Below are positions 1-13,000 of a stretch of DNA of 64,000 nt, piece after piece. Position numbers and translations under genes: made by a program. This stretch comes from Lingula anatina. Taxonomy: Eukaryota > Brachiopoda > Lingulata > Lingulida > Lingulidae. The DNA is taken from contig NW_019775809.1 in assembly GCF_001039355.2 (NCBI RefSeq), forward strand, positions 62,001 through 126,000, written 5' to 3'. The notes beneath the pieces are model-generated. The model was not told the origin of the DNA. It ran no database searches and worked only from the letters and a program-made list of their open reading frames with translations. Numbering within the stretch: position 1 is the stretch's first letter; every line of letters begins with the position of its first letter.

Positions 1-2691
1 TCGCCCATTTTCCCTTTAAAACGTTCCAGTTCTCTTTTTTCGTGTTACAACGCATTAACGGTTATCAGAATAGATCGTTGACATTAATGCTGGACATCAT
101 TTAAACTGCAGGACATTCCTCTCCTTAGCCCCATTCTTGTCATTTTTGTGGTCAGACCAACAACGCGACGAAAACTGGGTCAAGTGGATAATTTTATATA
201 CAGACACAGTATTGAATGCACTGTATATTTACCCTGGTATAACACATAGGCCAGTCAATAAACAACTTAGGTTGGAAAAAATTGGGACAAAGGTTTTTCA
301 ACTGATTCCGGTCCGTTGAAGGCCCAATATTGCCCCAAAAAATTTCCCCCATGAATCCCCCCATGGCAAAGTCTATTTTTGGCCAAAATCCAAAATGGCC
401 GCCATTGAATGGGGAGGGTCACCTTAACAATTACAATCCTGTTAACACATTCCTTTTTTTCTGTCGCTAATGTTGCAGCGGATAGTATATATTGTGCAAC
501 AAGTAATTTTGCTGTAGTTTTCTGTTCTCTCGTCAAAGTAATAATCAGCAGGCAGTTTTGAAAATGTTGAGCTATAGTTTTGTTAAATGCAAAAGTTTAC
601 TCCAGTGTGTTACTGAAAAGCGTTCCTGTTTTTCTATTTGCCATTGCTTTTAGTCTTTATTTCCTTTTCTTGTCCACTGTCTGTAAAGGTGTCAGCTTTG
701 CTGTGGATTGCATTCTGCCTTTTTTTCGTAATGGCTGCATTTAATTTTAAAAACAACCCATCATTAGTTGGATGCCCTATATAGTGGGAAAAAAGTGGAA
801 GTGCTAAATGACGGTGGATTTAAGAATCCGACCCATACACATGTAGGCATTTGGCAAAAAAAAAAAAAAAAAAAAAAAATGCAGTCCAATCTGACACATT
901 GAAATGTTAAGTACAGAAACATATTGTCAATATTCAAATCATGCAATCGTTCAAACTGTATGCGTAACGATTTTGTGAGAAGTCCATGGCCATATGTAAT
1001 GCTACTACGACTATTGTAAATTGCCAAACCTTAATAGGAAAGACTGGACTAACTGTTGACAACATTTAAAACACTTTTAAGACATATTTGTCACTGCAAA
1101 GAGGAAGTGCCACAAATAAAAGAACTTGGATAAGAAACCGGTACAATAGTCATTATTGCATCAGTAGATACTGGCAAATGGTAGGCCTACAAACTGCACT
1201 TTACCAACAAAATATGCTTGATGCCCAATGATGAACTATACCATGCATAATATGGGAGACAACATTGTGTAAAACTTATGTCTGCGCACTGTGCGTTGAG
1301 TTGTAGAGAATTTCAATAATCTCATACATGTTTCCCAGAATGAGACTCTCAGTGCAAGAACGCAATATTGGAATGGAGATATTTTCAGATGCAGCTGATT
1401 CTCGAGATTTCTCGAAGAAAATCACATGACCTTGGAGATGATAGTGCGGGGGCGACAGATCAGAGAATCAGGTTGGAATTTCCGGCCGGATTCTTATGGC
1501 CTGCTCAGCATCAACCGTAATCAATCAGTAGTCTGAAGAACTGTGATGTAATGTTGTGCATGCCACATTGTGGCGGAAAAAAGTGTTACAATGTAGAGTG
1601 CAGCACGTGTGGCTCAGAAGAAGGAAATGAATTTTTACCAAAATCCATTCGAAGAAAAATTAAACTGGGGCTTTGAAATTCGCATCACTTTGTTTTCATT
1701 GAGTGTAATATATGAGCGTCCCGGTTTCGTTCTCAGGTATTGGGGTAAATGAAGTTTAATGAATATTCGTTCTCATAAAATTTCCGTTTAATTATAAGGC
1801 ACTACAAAACTCAAAATCCATTTCTATGGCAACTTCGTTACCCGCACGTCTGTACCTTTACACTGACACTGGTAGAATGCTTGTAAATATGTCTGAACTG
1901 GACATCAGCGCGCACAGTTTCAGCGGAGAACGAAAGATGCAGCTTTTGGCATAGGGCAACTGAGTTTGCATATTTCCGGAAAAAAATGAAAAAGATCACG
2001 GCATTATTTACAGGGCAAGATAAAGAATTAAACTGTGGAAATTGTTACGAAAAAAAAAAAAATTTAATATTTTTTTCTTATTTAAAATGAAAATAATATA
2101 ATTTCGGTCTCCTTTCTCTATGTGCGCTGTTGGCTAAGTTTGTACTGTATATGTTGCTATTTAAGTATTATCACGTGGAATGTACAACTTGCTCTGATTT
2201 CTGCTTCAGCGGACTTCGCACCTGTGCGCCTAGTCAGATTATTACAGTGTATATCAATGTTGAGAATAGTGTACTGAATATTATTATTCCTTTTATGAAA
2301 GTTAATGTTATAGATGTATGTGTGTACTTATCAAGAGGTTAGAATTGTACTAGTAGAAATTGGAAGCACGTGAAAAAGTCCGTTCGAGTATTTATCAGAG
2401 TGGCTTGCTTATTCTCCAGTATTTTTGTATGATGTTTTATACTTTGCACGTAAATTTGGCATTTAAAGACGAAATAACAATGTATTTTCATTCCAAATTT
2501 AAAACATTGTAAAATGTATATATTTTTTTATTGTTTTTTAAAAGTTAAATAGAAATACTTTTGTCAGAAATATTCATCTTCTGAATATACAAAACGAGTC
2601 TTTGGCACATTAGTACAAAGAAAAAAAAATCCCGAAACCTTTCGTTTCGAAAGGGTGACATATATAAGAGTTTGATTAGTGTCCTCTTCAG
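1..2691. other. Upstream non-coding stretch, no recognised gene
   Basis: I see no ORF with recognisable protein similarity here. There is a poly-A run at 857-880, short A/T-rich tracts, and nothing resembling a tRNA or rRNA. The missing first coding exon of the downstream KamA-like gene should lie in this stretch, because the exon starting at 2692 begins with two bases of a split codon. I could not identify it with confidence. Short ATG-initiated candidates such as the one near 1890 lack a good splice donor. Confidence 0.5.
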
Positions 2692-5600
2692 TTCCAGAGA
2701 TACAGCCACGTGACTACAAGCTCTACAGCAAAAGTCACATTCCGGGGATTCTCAACACTTATTTGGAGAATCGGACCGATCTTGACCCACTTTCGTACGT
2801 CGCGGCAGCAAGCGTGCTGCCCATGCGCACTAACAACTACGTGGTAGAAGACCTCATTGATTGGTCCAGCGTTCCCAATGATCCCATTTTCCAGTTGGTG
2901 TTCCCACAACCAGGTTAGTCAGTTGACAGTATTTTGCAATACAATTATTATTATTATTATTATATTTTACATGTACATTCTCACGTGAAACACGTCTCTT
3001 ACGAAATTCTATGCATTTAGTACAGAAGCAGTGTTCCTTTAAAACCGCACCAAAACAGCGTCAGTTACCCTCAAATCTCGGAGTAATTCCTCGTTTCAGG
3101 TATGCTGTCGGAGGAGGGTTTGGCGGACGTGCGCGACCTTCTACGACGTGGAGTGACCCGTACCGTTCTGAGAGAAACAGTGGAAAAACTAAGGTATGGT
3201 TGCAGCTGGCCCACGAACGCTTTCCAGCTTTGTGACGTCATACTAGAATCGGTGACCAAATACAGCACCCTTAAAAGTTACGCGTTGTTAAACAAGGTAC
3301 AGAAAAAAAAAGACGTTTTGAAGGTTCTTCATGTACAGCGCAGGCCCTACTGAATTTTTTCTCAACATTGCAGGGCGGAGCTTAATCCACACCCAGCCAA
3401 TCAGAAAACTCTAAACGTACCACGAGTCAATGGTCAAGAGCTTCCCGGCATGCAACACAAGTATCGGGAGACGGTCCTGTTCTTCCCTTCTGAAGGCCAG
3501 TTTTGCCAGGTAGGGATATATACAGCGGCTGAGTCAAGATTCGTCCCGTAAATACAGTGCATTTAGTACTAGTCTATATGAGGTGCTCCTCAATATCGTT
3601 TGAAACCATTCTCATGATTGCGAGTGTACACGTTATTTATGTTTAAAGACTTTGTCAAAAAAGTCTAAGACGTCAACATCGAAGACTGCTAACGACAGTT
3701 AATATCCCCATTTTAGTAGATTGTCAGTAAAAAGCATAATTCTTTGTCCTTGCAGAATAATTTATACCTTCTAACCATAAAGAAGGCCTCTGTTGCCGGC
3801 AATGAGGCCAATTTTATCGTGACCTCTTTGAAGGGACTGGCTTGTCTACTGAGCTGCATGTACTCACTAGCATTCTGAATCAACAGCTGTTAACTATGAA
3901 AGTCGTAAGCCTGTGACCACTTTCTATAGATCTGTGAACAGAAATGTCTCAGCCCGGTTTGGATGGCGGCGTTGTGAACACATTACAACGTGACGTCAAC
4001 ATTACGTCATGACGTCACATGTATGCCGTCAGTTTGTCAGTACATGTGCAGGGTACTAATAAGGCTAATTTAATGTAATTTCAGGCTTTTTGCACTTACT
4101 GTTTCCGTTGGGCCCAGTTTACATCTGTGGGCAGTCAACAACAGTTTCAGAGCACTGACGGGGACCTTCTCCGGGCATACCTGCGCACGAACAAGTGTGT
4201 CAGCGATGTGTTGTTCACTGGTAAGCTGTGATAGATGTTTTGGGAGAGAGGGAAAGAGGGAGAATCAATGGCGTGAACACCTTTATGCTTTTCCAAGAAC
4301 GTGCATATGCGCAAGTACACGTAGGTTCTACAAGTACATTGTATACCCGACGTGCTTGCCATCGGTGCCCAAATTTCAAGAAGGGCCTAGTAAATTATCA
4401 ACCCAGTGTTTCATTTCATATACACCACTGATGGTAGAAATATCTGCACATTAATATTATAACTAAACATTCGTTAAACACACTTATGTCTGATTTATGG
4501 CTTAATCCAGGTGGCGATCCCATGGTAATGACGGCTCGTCAATGGCAGCGGTACCTTCTTCCCCTGATCAATGACCCGACACTGGACCACGTGGCCACTG
4601 TCCGCATTGGCACCAAGTCCATCGGCTACTGGCCATACCGGTACATCTCGGATTCGGACTCCGACGACATTCTGTGGTTCGTATTGACCTTTAAGCCAGG
4701 CCCGTGGGCAGTTGGGTTCGGGGTGGGGTCGAAAGAGAAGACCTGAAAAGGTCTAAGTCAAATTTCAATCTAGGGTCTGTACCATTTTTCAAGCTTGAGG
4801 AGGGGGAAGAAAAGCCCACTTTACCGAAAAAAGAAACCCCCTTTAAAATTGCTGGCTACAAACTTATAATGCTGTTATCACCTCACGATATTTTGACCAC
4901 AAAAGACAACGAGAAGACGTTACCAGTAACCTTTTACGTTTTTTTTTTCGCAAAACAGAAAAAAATTAGCTAATAAAACATGTACCACCACTAAACTAAT
5001 TAATTAATTAATAAAGGAAGCGATTTTGTCATTCCTTTTAAACGAAAAATATTGTCTTTTGCGCGTTTCAGGTTGTTAGAAAGAGTGGTGAAATCGGGTA
5101 AGCATCTGGCCATCATGAGTCACTTCTCGCACCCGCGAGAGTTGAGCACTCCTGTCGCCCAGGAAGCCATTAGACGTATCCAGATGACGGGCGCGACTAT
5201 CCGCGCACAGGCGCCACTGATCAGACACGTGAACGACAACCCGCAGACGTGGGCGGATATGTGGCGGTTGCAAGTAAGACTTGGAATCATCCCCTACTAC
5301 ATGTTCGTGGAACGAGACACGGGCGCAAAACATTACTTCGAGGTTCCGTTAGCGGAGGCTGTGAAGATCTACCAAGAGGCCTCGTCGAGCATCTCCGGTA
5401 TCGGGAGAACGGTTCGGGGACCGTCGATGTCAGCGTCCCCCGGGAAATTGCACGTGCTGGGTACCGCCACGCTCCAAGGTGAGAAGGTCTTCGTGCTCAA
5501 GTTCTTACAAGGGCGGAATCCTGCCTGGACGGAGAACCCATTTTTTGCTCAGTACGATCCCAAGGCAAGCTGGCTCAGCGACCTCAGACCGGCCTTCGGG

Positions 5601-5714
5601 GAAAAGAAGTTTTTCTTTGAAGACGAACTTGAAGAGATAGAGCGCGCCGAGACGTCATCAGGGGCGCTGTACCCGTACCCTGAGGGTATGGAATACAAAA
5701 ACATGATGCTATGA
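2692..5714 (+). CDS. KamA-family radical-SAM protein (lysine 2,3-aminomutase-like), 5' incomplete
   Basis: Six exons are visible: 2692-2913, 3100-3193, 3374-3509, 4085-4220, 4511-4676 and 5072-5714 (stop TGA). They total 1397 nt, about 465 codons, close to bacterial KamA length. The radical-SAM signature CxxxCxxC reads C-QAF-C-TY-C and is split over an intron (Cys codons 3504, 4091, 4100). Other family landmarks are GGDP (4513 on), a WPYR motif, HFSHPREL in the last exon, and a PGK lysine (codon 5445) where KamA binds PLP. Known family members use a 4Fe-4S cluster, SAM and PLP to move an amino group on lysine or a lysyl residue. The two Asp residues that hold free lysine in clostridial KAM are not evident, so the substrate is unknown. 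The start codon lies in an unfound upstream exon. Confidence 0.88.
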
Positions 5715-5989
5715 GCTCATTTCAACTCTGTGTTGGGCGCTACTCGTCATAGTGCGACAGATGAATCTGTGTAACAACGGACTTATTTGTAAACAGGAGC
5801 AGTATGAATAAGACTGTATGAACAAAATGTAACATAATCATTATAAATAACTGCTATCACTCATGTGTGATGCCATATCATTATGGATGACAATCCTTTG
5901 TATAGCTAAAGTACTTCAACTTTGTATATTCTAGATTACATGATAAGCTCTTGTATAACTACTAGACTGAAGTTTTGTATATCCTAATT

Positions 5990-6360
5990 CACATGACAAT
6001 TCTTTATATAGCCACCGGGCTGCAGTTTTGTCTCTGAGCTGCTGCTTTGTATATCGTAGATAACATGACGATTGTTTATATTAATAGATACTAAGCTGCA
6101 GCTTTGTATATCCCAGATCACCTGATGAATCTTTGAATATCCTAGATCACATTTTGGTTCCTCATTCAGCTACAGGACTGCAGCCTTGTACATCCTGGAT
6201 CACATGATCCTTGTATAGCTGCAGGACTGCAGCCTTGTACATCCTGGATCACATGACCCTTGTATAGCTACAGGACTGCAGCCTTGTACATCCTGGGTCA
6301 CATGATCCTCGTTCAGCTACAGGACTTCAGCCTTGTACATCCTGGATCACTGCAGCTTAT
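5990..6360. repeat. Minisatellite of 48-bp units downstream of the KamA-like gene
   Basis: The block GCAGCCTTGTACATCCTGG recurs at about 48-bp spacing (near 6180, 6229, 6277, 6325), each copy followed by ATCACATGA and TTGTATAGCTACAGGACT. More diverged copies of the same words extend back to about 5930. It lies between the 3' ends of two convergent genes. No coding function is apparent. Confidence 0.8.
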
Positions 6361-6666
6361 ATACACTCGATAACAGAGTGAAACATTTTGTCCTTCTTTT
6401 CATTATTAACAGACAAACACATACTACTGTTTCCATATCATTTATATACAGTATATACATACATTAAATCATTATGGAAGGGATCTGTTCAGAGCATACC
6501 TATTGTTAATAAAACATTCCTCTCCATAATGTTGCCTTTTATTTCTTCCTTCAGGCACCAAGTTCATAATTTCATTTGTCATGATTTCACACTTTCTTTT
6601 TTTTTATCCAAGGACTCATCATATGTTAGTCCAGAGTTAATTAAAAAAAAAAAAAAAAACTGCAAA

Positions 6667-7364
6667 CTACGTTTTTCTCATGGCAGCCATAGTATTGATT
6701 TCCCAGATAACCGTCCGCAGCTGGTCTATTATTTCCTTCAGATGGCGATTCTTGTTTCTGATTTGCTGAAATGGTACAACAAAGGAAATGGGTCGATTTT
6801 AAGTCGATTAAACCCGGAGAAACAAGAAAAAGGTCTGGACTTACTAGAACCTGAGACAAGTTGTATTGGCCCTGATATGCAAAGTGTTCAAAGATAAAGA
6901 TTTTACAAAGTGTTTTATAGAATATTCAAAGGCTAACATTAATGCCACAGGTAAAGAAAATTCCTGTTATTTACCAAGGTCAAATATTTATGAAATTTCC
7001 AACTGGTACGCTAGTAGAATATCACAAAATATGGAAATACTAGAATATCAACTTAAGCTATCTCACTGCTTTATATAGTTAATATTAATACACACACATG
7101 TAGTCACACCTAACACATCTGCTGCTACATCAATGTTTTACATACTACCACAACTTATGTTCACAACATCAAACACACTGTCACACCGCAGGTATCTCAC
7201 TATTTCTTATATTGTCACAACTAACACAATACATCACACAGACATACACCCATTATCTCTCAGTCACACCTAACACAGTGTCACACTGACCTCTGCTATT
7301 TGTCACATCTTACACACAGACACCTGCTCTCTCTCTCTATTACACTTCACACAATGGCCTGCTT

Positions 7365-7410
<46 letters not shown>

Positions 7411-8754
7411 ACACACACTGACCTCTGCTATCTCCCTGTGTTCTTCAGAGGAGTATCTAACTGCTTCTGTGGCATGAGCTCCACCGTCATCAACCTCTGG
7501 ACCATTGATGTATGGGATCAGACACTATAACAAATTTTACAGGAATTTATGCAGATGGCAATAGACCAGGCCAAGAAAAAAAAACAAACTTTCCCCTGAA
7601 CTTTGCCTTCACTGTAAATATTATTTCTTAATTTTTAGTTGTTTTTTCAACAAAAATGAAAAAGAGGAGAAAAAGAGGGAAATTCAAATCCCAGCTGGAG
7701 CTTTGTTCTAGAATAATTCTCAAGCTAGTAGATGAAATGAAAGAAATTAATTTCTTTGTCAAGATTTTCACTTATGTCTATCTGATATGCATCTGATTAA
7801 ATGTCCACTGTTCATTTTAAATTAATTTCTTTTTATTTCCCTTTTATATCTTGACTCTTTGACCTCCCGAATAATCCCAGTTTACATGTGTACTTACTTC
7901 TGTCTGTTTGGTATCAAAATGCTGACATATTTCCTGGACTTTGTTATACATTAGGCGTAGTTTCTTAAACGAGACCTGTATGGCTTTCATGTGGTCCTCC
8001 AGCTTGGCTTTCTTGTCCTGGTACATCTGCACACTGTTCCCTGCTGTATTGTTAGGAAGCTGAGGAGCACAATTAGTATGGTAATTATTCGCAAATTATA
8101 AACACTCCATATATTGTATTTTTTATTTCAAGTGCTGTGGTACTCATACCCAGGTTTTACTGAAACTGAGGCAAAAGTAAGCATACCACCTTTGCTATAT
8201 TTTAGGGCAATACTTGCAACAATGAAAGCCAAGATTTGTAGTTTCCGTGAGCTCACATCATTTAAAATGCACTGTGTCTGACTCTAAGAGAGACCATGAA
8301 CTGCCAGAATTGTGTATCTACCCAATGCACTTTTGGTTTGGGAGTCAAACCCACATGAACACAATATGAAATCACAGACTCTAGGGGACATGTGTCCTAA
8401 AAGACCATATAGGATTTTGGGCCAATTTCTTAAAGTACCAACCTTCAATTGGTGAAGAACTTGAAATATTTCCAGTGTTTTCTGCACTATTTCTTGCACT
8501 GTTTCCTGGCCTGTCTTGCACAGTGAGGCTGTGTTTACGTCTTTAGTTGGAGAGGCCAGCTGTGTCTGACCTTGACCTCCCCATGACCCCTGACCTTGAT
8601 GCAGAGATCCCTGGTGGCTGTCACTGAACTGTTGTTGTAATGATGGTGGTGGTTGCTGATGCATCGCTGTGCCACCTGGTTGATTGTACTGTTGCTGCTG
8701 TTGTTGCCGTTGCTGTTGATACTGGTACTGCTGATATGGCCCTGGGTTTGCCAT
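6667..8754 (-). CDS. MED30: Mediator complex subunit 30
   Basis: Four coding exons on the minus strand, all joined in phase 0: 8754-8443, 8059-7898, 7524-7423 and 6765-6667 (stop TAG). The product is 224 residues; human MED30 is 178. The N-terminus (ATG at 8754) is a Gln-rich low-complexity segment. It is followed by NTASLCKTGQETVQEIVQKT, then KKLRLMYNKV, LIPYI, YSSEEHREIAE and the C-terminal IIDQLRTVIWEIN motif, each matching human MED30 in order as I remember it. MED30 is a metazoan-type Mediator subunit that helps relay activator signals to RNA polymerase II in the nucleus. Donor sites are GTTGGT, GTAAGT and GTCAGT. The longer protein is explained by the expanded Gln-rich N-terminus. A 5'UTR exon probably lies at about 9.4 kb. 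Confidence 0.95.
7070..7422. repeat. CA-rich and CT-rich simple repeats in the last MED30 intron
   Basis: The intron holds repeated GTCACACCTAACACA-type words, a CT tract and a (CA)n tract (about 7374-7410). It also carries a copy of CACACTGACCTCTGCTAT at 7282-7299 that duplicates the exon 3 / donor junction at about 7414-7431. Confidence 0.7.
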
Positions 8755-9345
8755 TGTGGTATTCTTAAAGCAAAGAAAACAAATGTGGCATACTGCTTCA
8801 TTTATCCATTTATTTATTATTATTCATTTTTTAAATCAGTATACACTAATATACACAGCTGTACCAGTTCAGGCATCAGTATGACAAAAATGAATAAACG
8901 TATCAAAATAGGTCTCCATATATTGATTGCTATATATAACCGGGCCCCATATATAAATTTCACACACGCAGATTTCCCCTAAAATACATGTGGCACGCCC
9001 CATGTGGGATACTGATTAATTTTCATTAAAACCAACGACAGTACTGTACATGCGTACGTACGACAACTATAAATTACTGCCGTTTTATTACAGACTTCAC
9101 AGGCAATAAAAACATATAGTTTGATCGAGGAACGCAGCTAAAAAAGTGGACATTTATCACTGAATGCAATACATTTTTTAGGTTTCTTAAACATATGCAT
9201 CAGGTCACTGTGCTGGCACTGATGCACCGTCTTTGAATCTGGTCATTTTAAATGTAAAGTTAAAATTCAACAGAAATTATCTAGACGAAGAGAAATGCTT
9301 TCAGCTGAGAACAATGTCAAGTGATGTAGCACTTTTTATGCTTAC

Positions 9346-9455
9346 CGCACTGAGCCGGCTCTTGGGCGATATAGCAGGCCGATCAACTTATGCTAGGAGA
9401 AATAACTACCGGGCACACACAAAGCACTTCAAACCATGGGCGCCGCCATTTTTAT
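9346..9455 (-). other. Probable 5'UTR exon and start region of MED30
   Basis: On the minus strand a good donor (GCG|GTAAGC) ends at 9346. The first coding exon has an acceptor-like TTTGCTTTAAG ending at 8764, nine bases before the MED30 ATG. The exon would start near an AAAATGGCGGCG motif at 9442-9453. This is inferred from splice-site consensus only. Confidence 0.45.
9441..9453 (-). promoter_or_regulatory. YY1-type site at the MED30 start region
   Basis: The minus strand reads AAAAATGGCGGCG, a match to the YY1 core AAnATGGCGGC often found just downstream of transcription starts of housekeeping genes. It sits between divergent MED30 (-) and GTF3C2 (+), whose coding starts are about 1.3 kb apart. 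Confidence 0.4.
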
Positions 9456-10059
9456 TCTGGCATTGAGGCTTGAACGAGAATTTGCAAATCCTCAAATGTT
9501 TTAGGGAAATACCTTGAACAATGTCTATATGTTAAATACCGTGATTTATTTGGTTCAAAATATATTCTTTTTTGTCTTAAGAACCGCCTTTATTACAGAT
9601 ATAGTCCCCCGTCTCTGGTGTCCTTGTGCGAGAAAAAACGAGATTTGAAGGAAACCACGCCATTTGCCTATGATCTCAAGGTTAGAGGTTCGAGTCCCAG
9701 CAAAGCGTAAAGTTACACGGTTAGTAAAATTTACTGTTCATCATGTATCATTTTAATCTTTTTGGCAAGAATCGTTCCATTTAATGTCGTATTCATGTGT
9801 GAATGATATTGATACGATAAATAAGGCACAGGGAATGTTGAACTGTTGAGTGTTGGGAAATCGTACATGTTAAATATAATACTGCCCATGGAGTAATAAT
9901 TAAAGTACAATTGCAGTGTGTTACATCAGTTATTAGCGCTGACACCACCTCTGCAGCTGACATATTGTTCAACACCAAGCATTTGCAAATTGAATTTAAT
10001 TATAGGACTAGTCTGGTCAAGTGAACCAGAGCAGAGTGGCTATAAAGAAGTGCCTTGGC

Positions 10060-13000
10060 ATGGAAGGCAGCAGTAAACCTGGAGAGAAGGGTCAGACAAC
10101 TCTAACGGAGGGGGACCATGACCGAGTTGAGGTTTGTATCACAAGGTGCCCTATTGAGTGAAACCCGACTCAATGCAGCTCCTACAACACCACAGACTTT
10201 TAATTATAAATTAATGAAATACTAGTAAGCCGTCATTAATAATTAATTGTAATTTTGATTATTAAAATAATTAAAATTAATTAATTTATTTATTGGTGTC
10301 TGTTAATCCCAGGTGGAGAACCAGGTGAGTGATGCCCCCCTCCTCCAGACAAGGCGTACTGGGCAACTGACCCAAGTCAAGTCCTCCCCTCCCACCAAAC
10401 CTGGACCAAGGTGGGAGAAGGGGGCCCATCATAAAGAGATGAAGAAAATGAATGGTAAGTTGATTGTTTTGATATTTTGTCTTTTTTTCTGAATAATAGC
10501 AATAATCAGGGATGAGATTTTTTTGGGGAGCCAAAATATCATCAGTCTTCTCTAGGCGGCTCCCTGGACCCTTCATCATATTTTCCAATTTTTTCACAAA
10601 AGGCAGTTTCATAATAAAAGAATAGATAATTGGACTTAAAAGATTTGGAAAATGGTTTTTGATTAAGATTTTGTGAAAATGAAAAAGATTATACAAAATG
10701 TGGTAAGAGAACTAGATCAGGTGAAATTTTGTCTTCTGGTTTGACAAAGAAAAATTTGAGAAATCTCCAAAAATTGAAAAGACAAATCCTGTTTCTTGCA
10801 CAACAGGTGATCAAAGCCCTACCACAGTAGCTAAAACCAAGGGGGAAACTGACTCTGAAAGTCAACCACATAAAACAAAACCAAAACATGCCCTTGTAAG
10901 CTCACCAGAAGCAGTAAGGGGAAAAGTGCCAAAGAAACGAGGCAGACCACCAAAGAACAGAACAGTAGAGGGCACTCCCCACCAAGATGAGACCACCCCT
11001 GACTCTCAGAAATGTTTAAATGGATCAGGAGCTGGCAGATTAAGTGGCACAGGTAGTTCTTCACTCATTGAAAGTGGCAGTCCAAGTAATAGTGGAAATG
11101 TTGAAGTGCATGGCAGCAAAAGGAGGAGGGTTCAAAACAGAAATTCAAGTTCTTATCCTGAAGATACAAAGAACACAACTCAAAGTTTTTCTGAAAGTAA
11201 GGAATCTCAAGAAGACAGTAGCATGTGTGAAGCTTTTGATGAGAAAGGAGCAGAACATGAGGGATTCGAAAAACAAAGAGATTCAAGTGAGAGAAAGCGA
11301 CGCGGAAGATCTTCAAAGAAGTCTCCCCTTAAGACAACTTCCTCATCTGATGACAGAAATGCATCTGACAATCCAGTATTGGAAAATAGCCAGTTAACAA
11401 AGTTTTTAGATTCAGTGCATGAAAATTCTGACAATTTGACTTTGTCTGGGAGGAAACGGAAGAGAGGACGTCCCAGGGGTGAAACGGGTGCTAGCACTGC
11501 TCAAAGGGAAGTGGAAATACAAAGAAGTCCTACTGATTCAAAGGTAGAGGAGAATGCAGATCAGACATCTGTGGCTAAAATTGACAATACACATGATGAA
11601 GATACTCCCACTACACCTGTTATGAAAAGGAAAAAGGGACGGCCCAGGAAAATTCAACCTGATAATTCTGTGATTGACAGCTCTGTTATTGATACTTCAA
11701 ATGAAGGGGTGGGTTTAAACGAAAAAAGTGAGGATGTGAGTATAAGGGGGAGGGTTAGGAAAATAGGAGGCAGCACTATCACAGGACAAGACAATAAGCA
11801 GGAGTTAAACATTGATGACTTGGAGGATCATATGGATGAAGATGAAGATGGGATAGATGGGGACACTTTAGAAATGCAAACGTCTACCCCTAGGGGGAGG
11901 GGCAGAGGAAGGGGGCGGGGCAGTGGGAGGGGGCGGGGCAGAGGAAGGGGGCGGGGCAGAGGGAGGGGCAGTAAGCAGGTGTTAAACATTGCTGGTTCAG
12001 AGGATGATGTGGATAAAGATGAAGATGAGAGAGATGGGGACACTTTAGAAATGCAAACATCTACCCCCAGGGGGAGGGGCAGAGGAAGGGGGCGGGGCAG
12101 AGGGAGGGGCAAGGGGTGTGGTATTCCTTTTCCTGGAAATCAGTCTCCAATATCTGACACCAGTGGAAGGGGAAGGGGGAGGGGACGGGGAAGAGGCAGA
12201 GGAAGAGGAGCTACGCCTAAGAAAGATGAATCTGAAGTAAGTATATTCATTTAGTGCAGTACTAGCATTCATAAGGAAAAAAATAATTTTTATACCTTAT
12301 TCTATTTTTCTTCTTACGTTTTTTTTTTTTTTTTTTTTAACATTTGAGAGTGATGATATCTTACCTTTCTGTCAAATATTTTCACTGTGGTGATTGTTGG
12401 AATTATTTGTAAACAATGCATATAGGAATAGGAATTTTGTAGTTCAGTTGTACATTTTATTGGTGCTTCGGGTATTGCTGCAGTTTGAAATAATTAGCAA
12501 CACATGTTGGCATTAGACTTCTAGTGTACTAATAATAAGATTTAAAGATAAATTGTATAAATAACTCACTTAATGCTTAGTGTCTCTAGAGATTATTGTT
12601 GGGAGATTCATTTTGCATAAAGAAAATAGAGCTTTGTATGAAGCATTAGTTAAAACTAGTATTATGCCTGTTTTGGATTTGTAGTTTGAGAAGAATTGTC
12701 CCCACTGTAAGGAGGAATTTGCAGTGCTGCAGAATTTGAAACGCCATTTGATGGTTGAACATGCGGCCTTGGTAATGAATCCGTTTTGTTTTGCAGTTTC
12801 CTACTTGAATTTGAACAAAATCTTTGAGTTACCCAATAATTTTGTAGTATCCTACAAACCTTTACAAACTTTGTCAAAGTGCTCAGTATACCAAGGATAT
12901 TTAAGTTTGGAAGAATATTATTAATATTTTTTTTTTAATATTCATCATTAAACATCTTATACTAGTTTGTAGATAATTTAATTTGTCAATTGATGCATGA

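Noticed and set aside
137-536. Short ORFs at the left edge
   Set aside because: No recognisable protein features, and overlapping ORFs lie on both strands.
3727-3880. Possible extra KamA exon after an acceptor-like CCTTGCAG near 3755
   Set aside because: The phase-0 join from the exon ending at 3509 directly to 4085 completes the CxxxCxxC motif, so an exon here would break it.
9640-9712. tRNA-like B box (GGTTCGAGTCC) after AAGGTTAGA
   Set aside because: The T stem does not pair beyond two base pairs and no acceptor, D or anticodon arms can be drawn. At best it is a SINE or tRNA-derived remnant.
11828-12272. Minus-strand ORFs rich in Pro-Leu and Ser-Pro
   Set aside because: They are antisense shadows of the Arg-Gly coding repeats of the GTF3C2-type gene.
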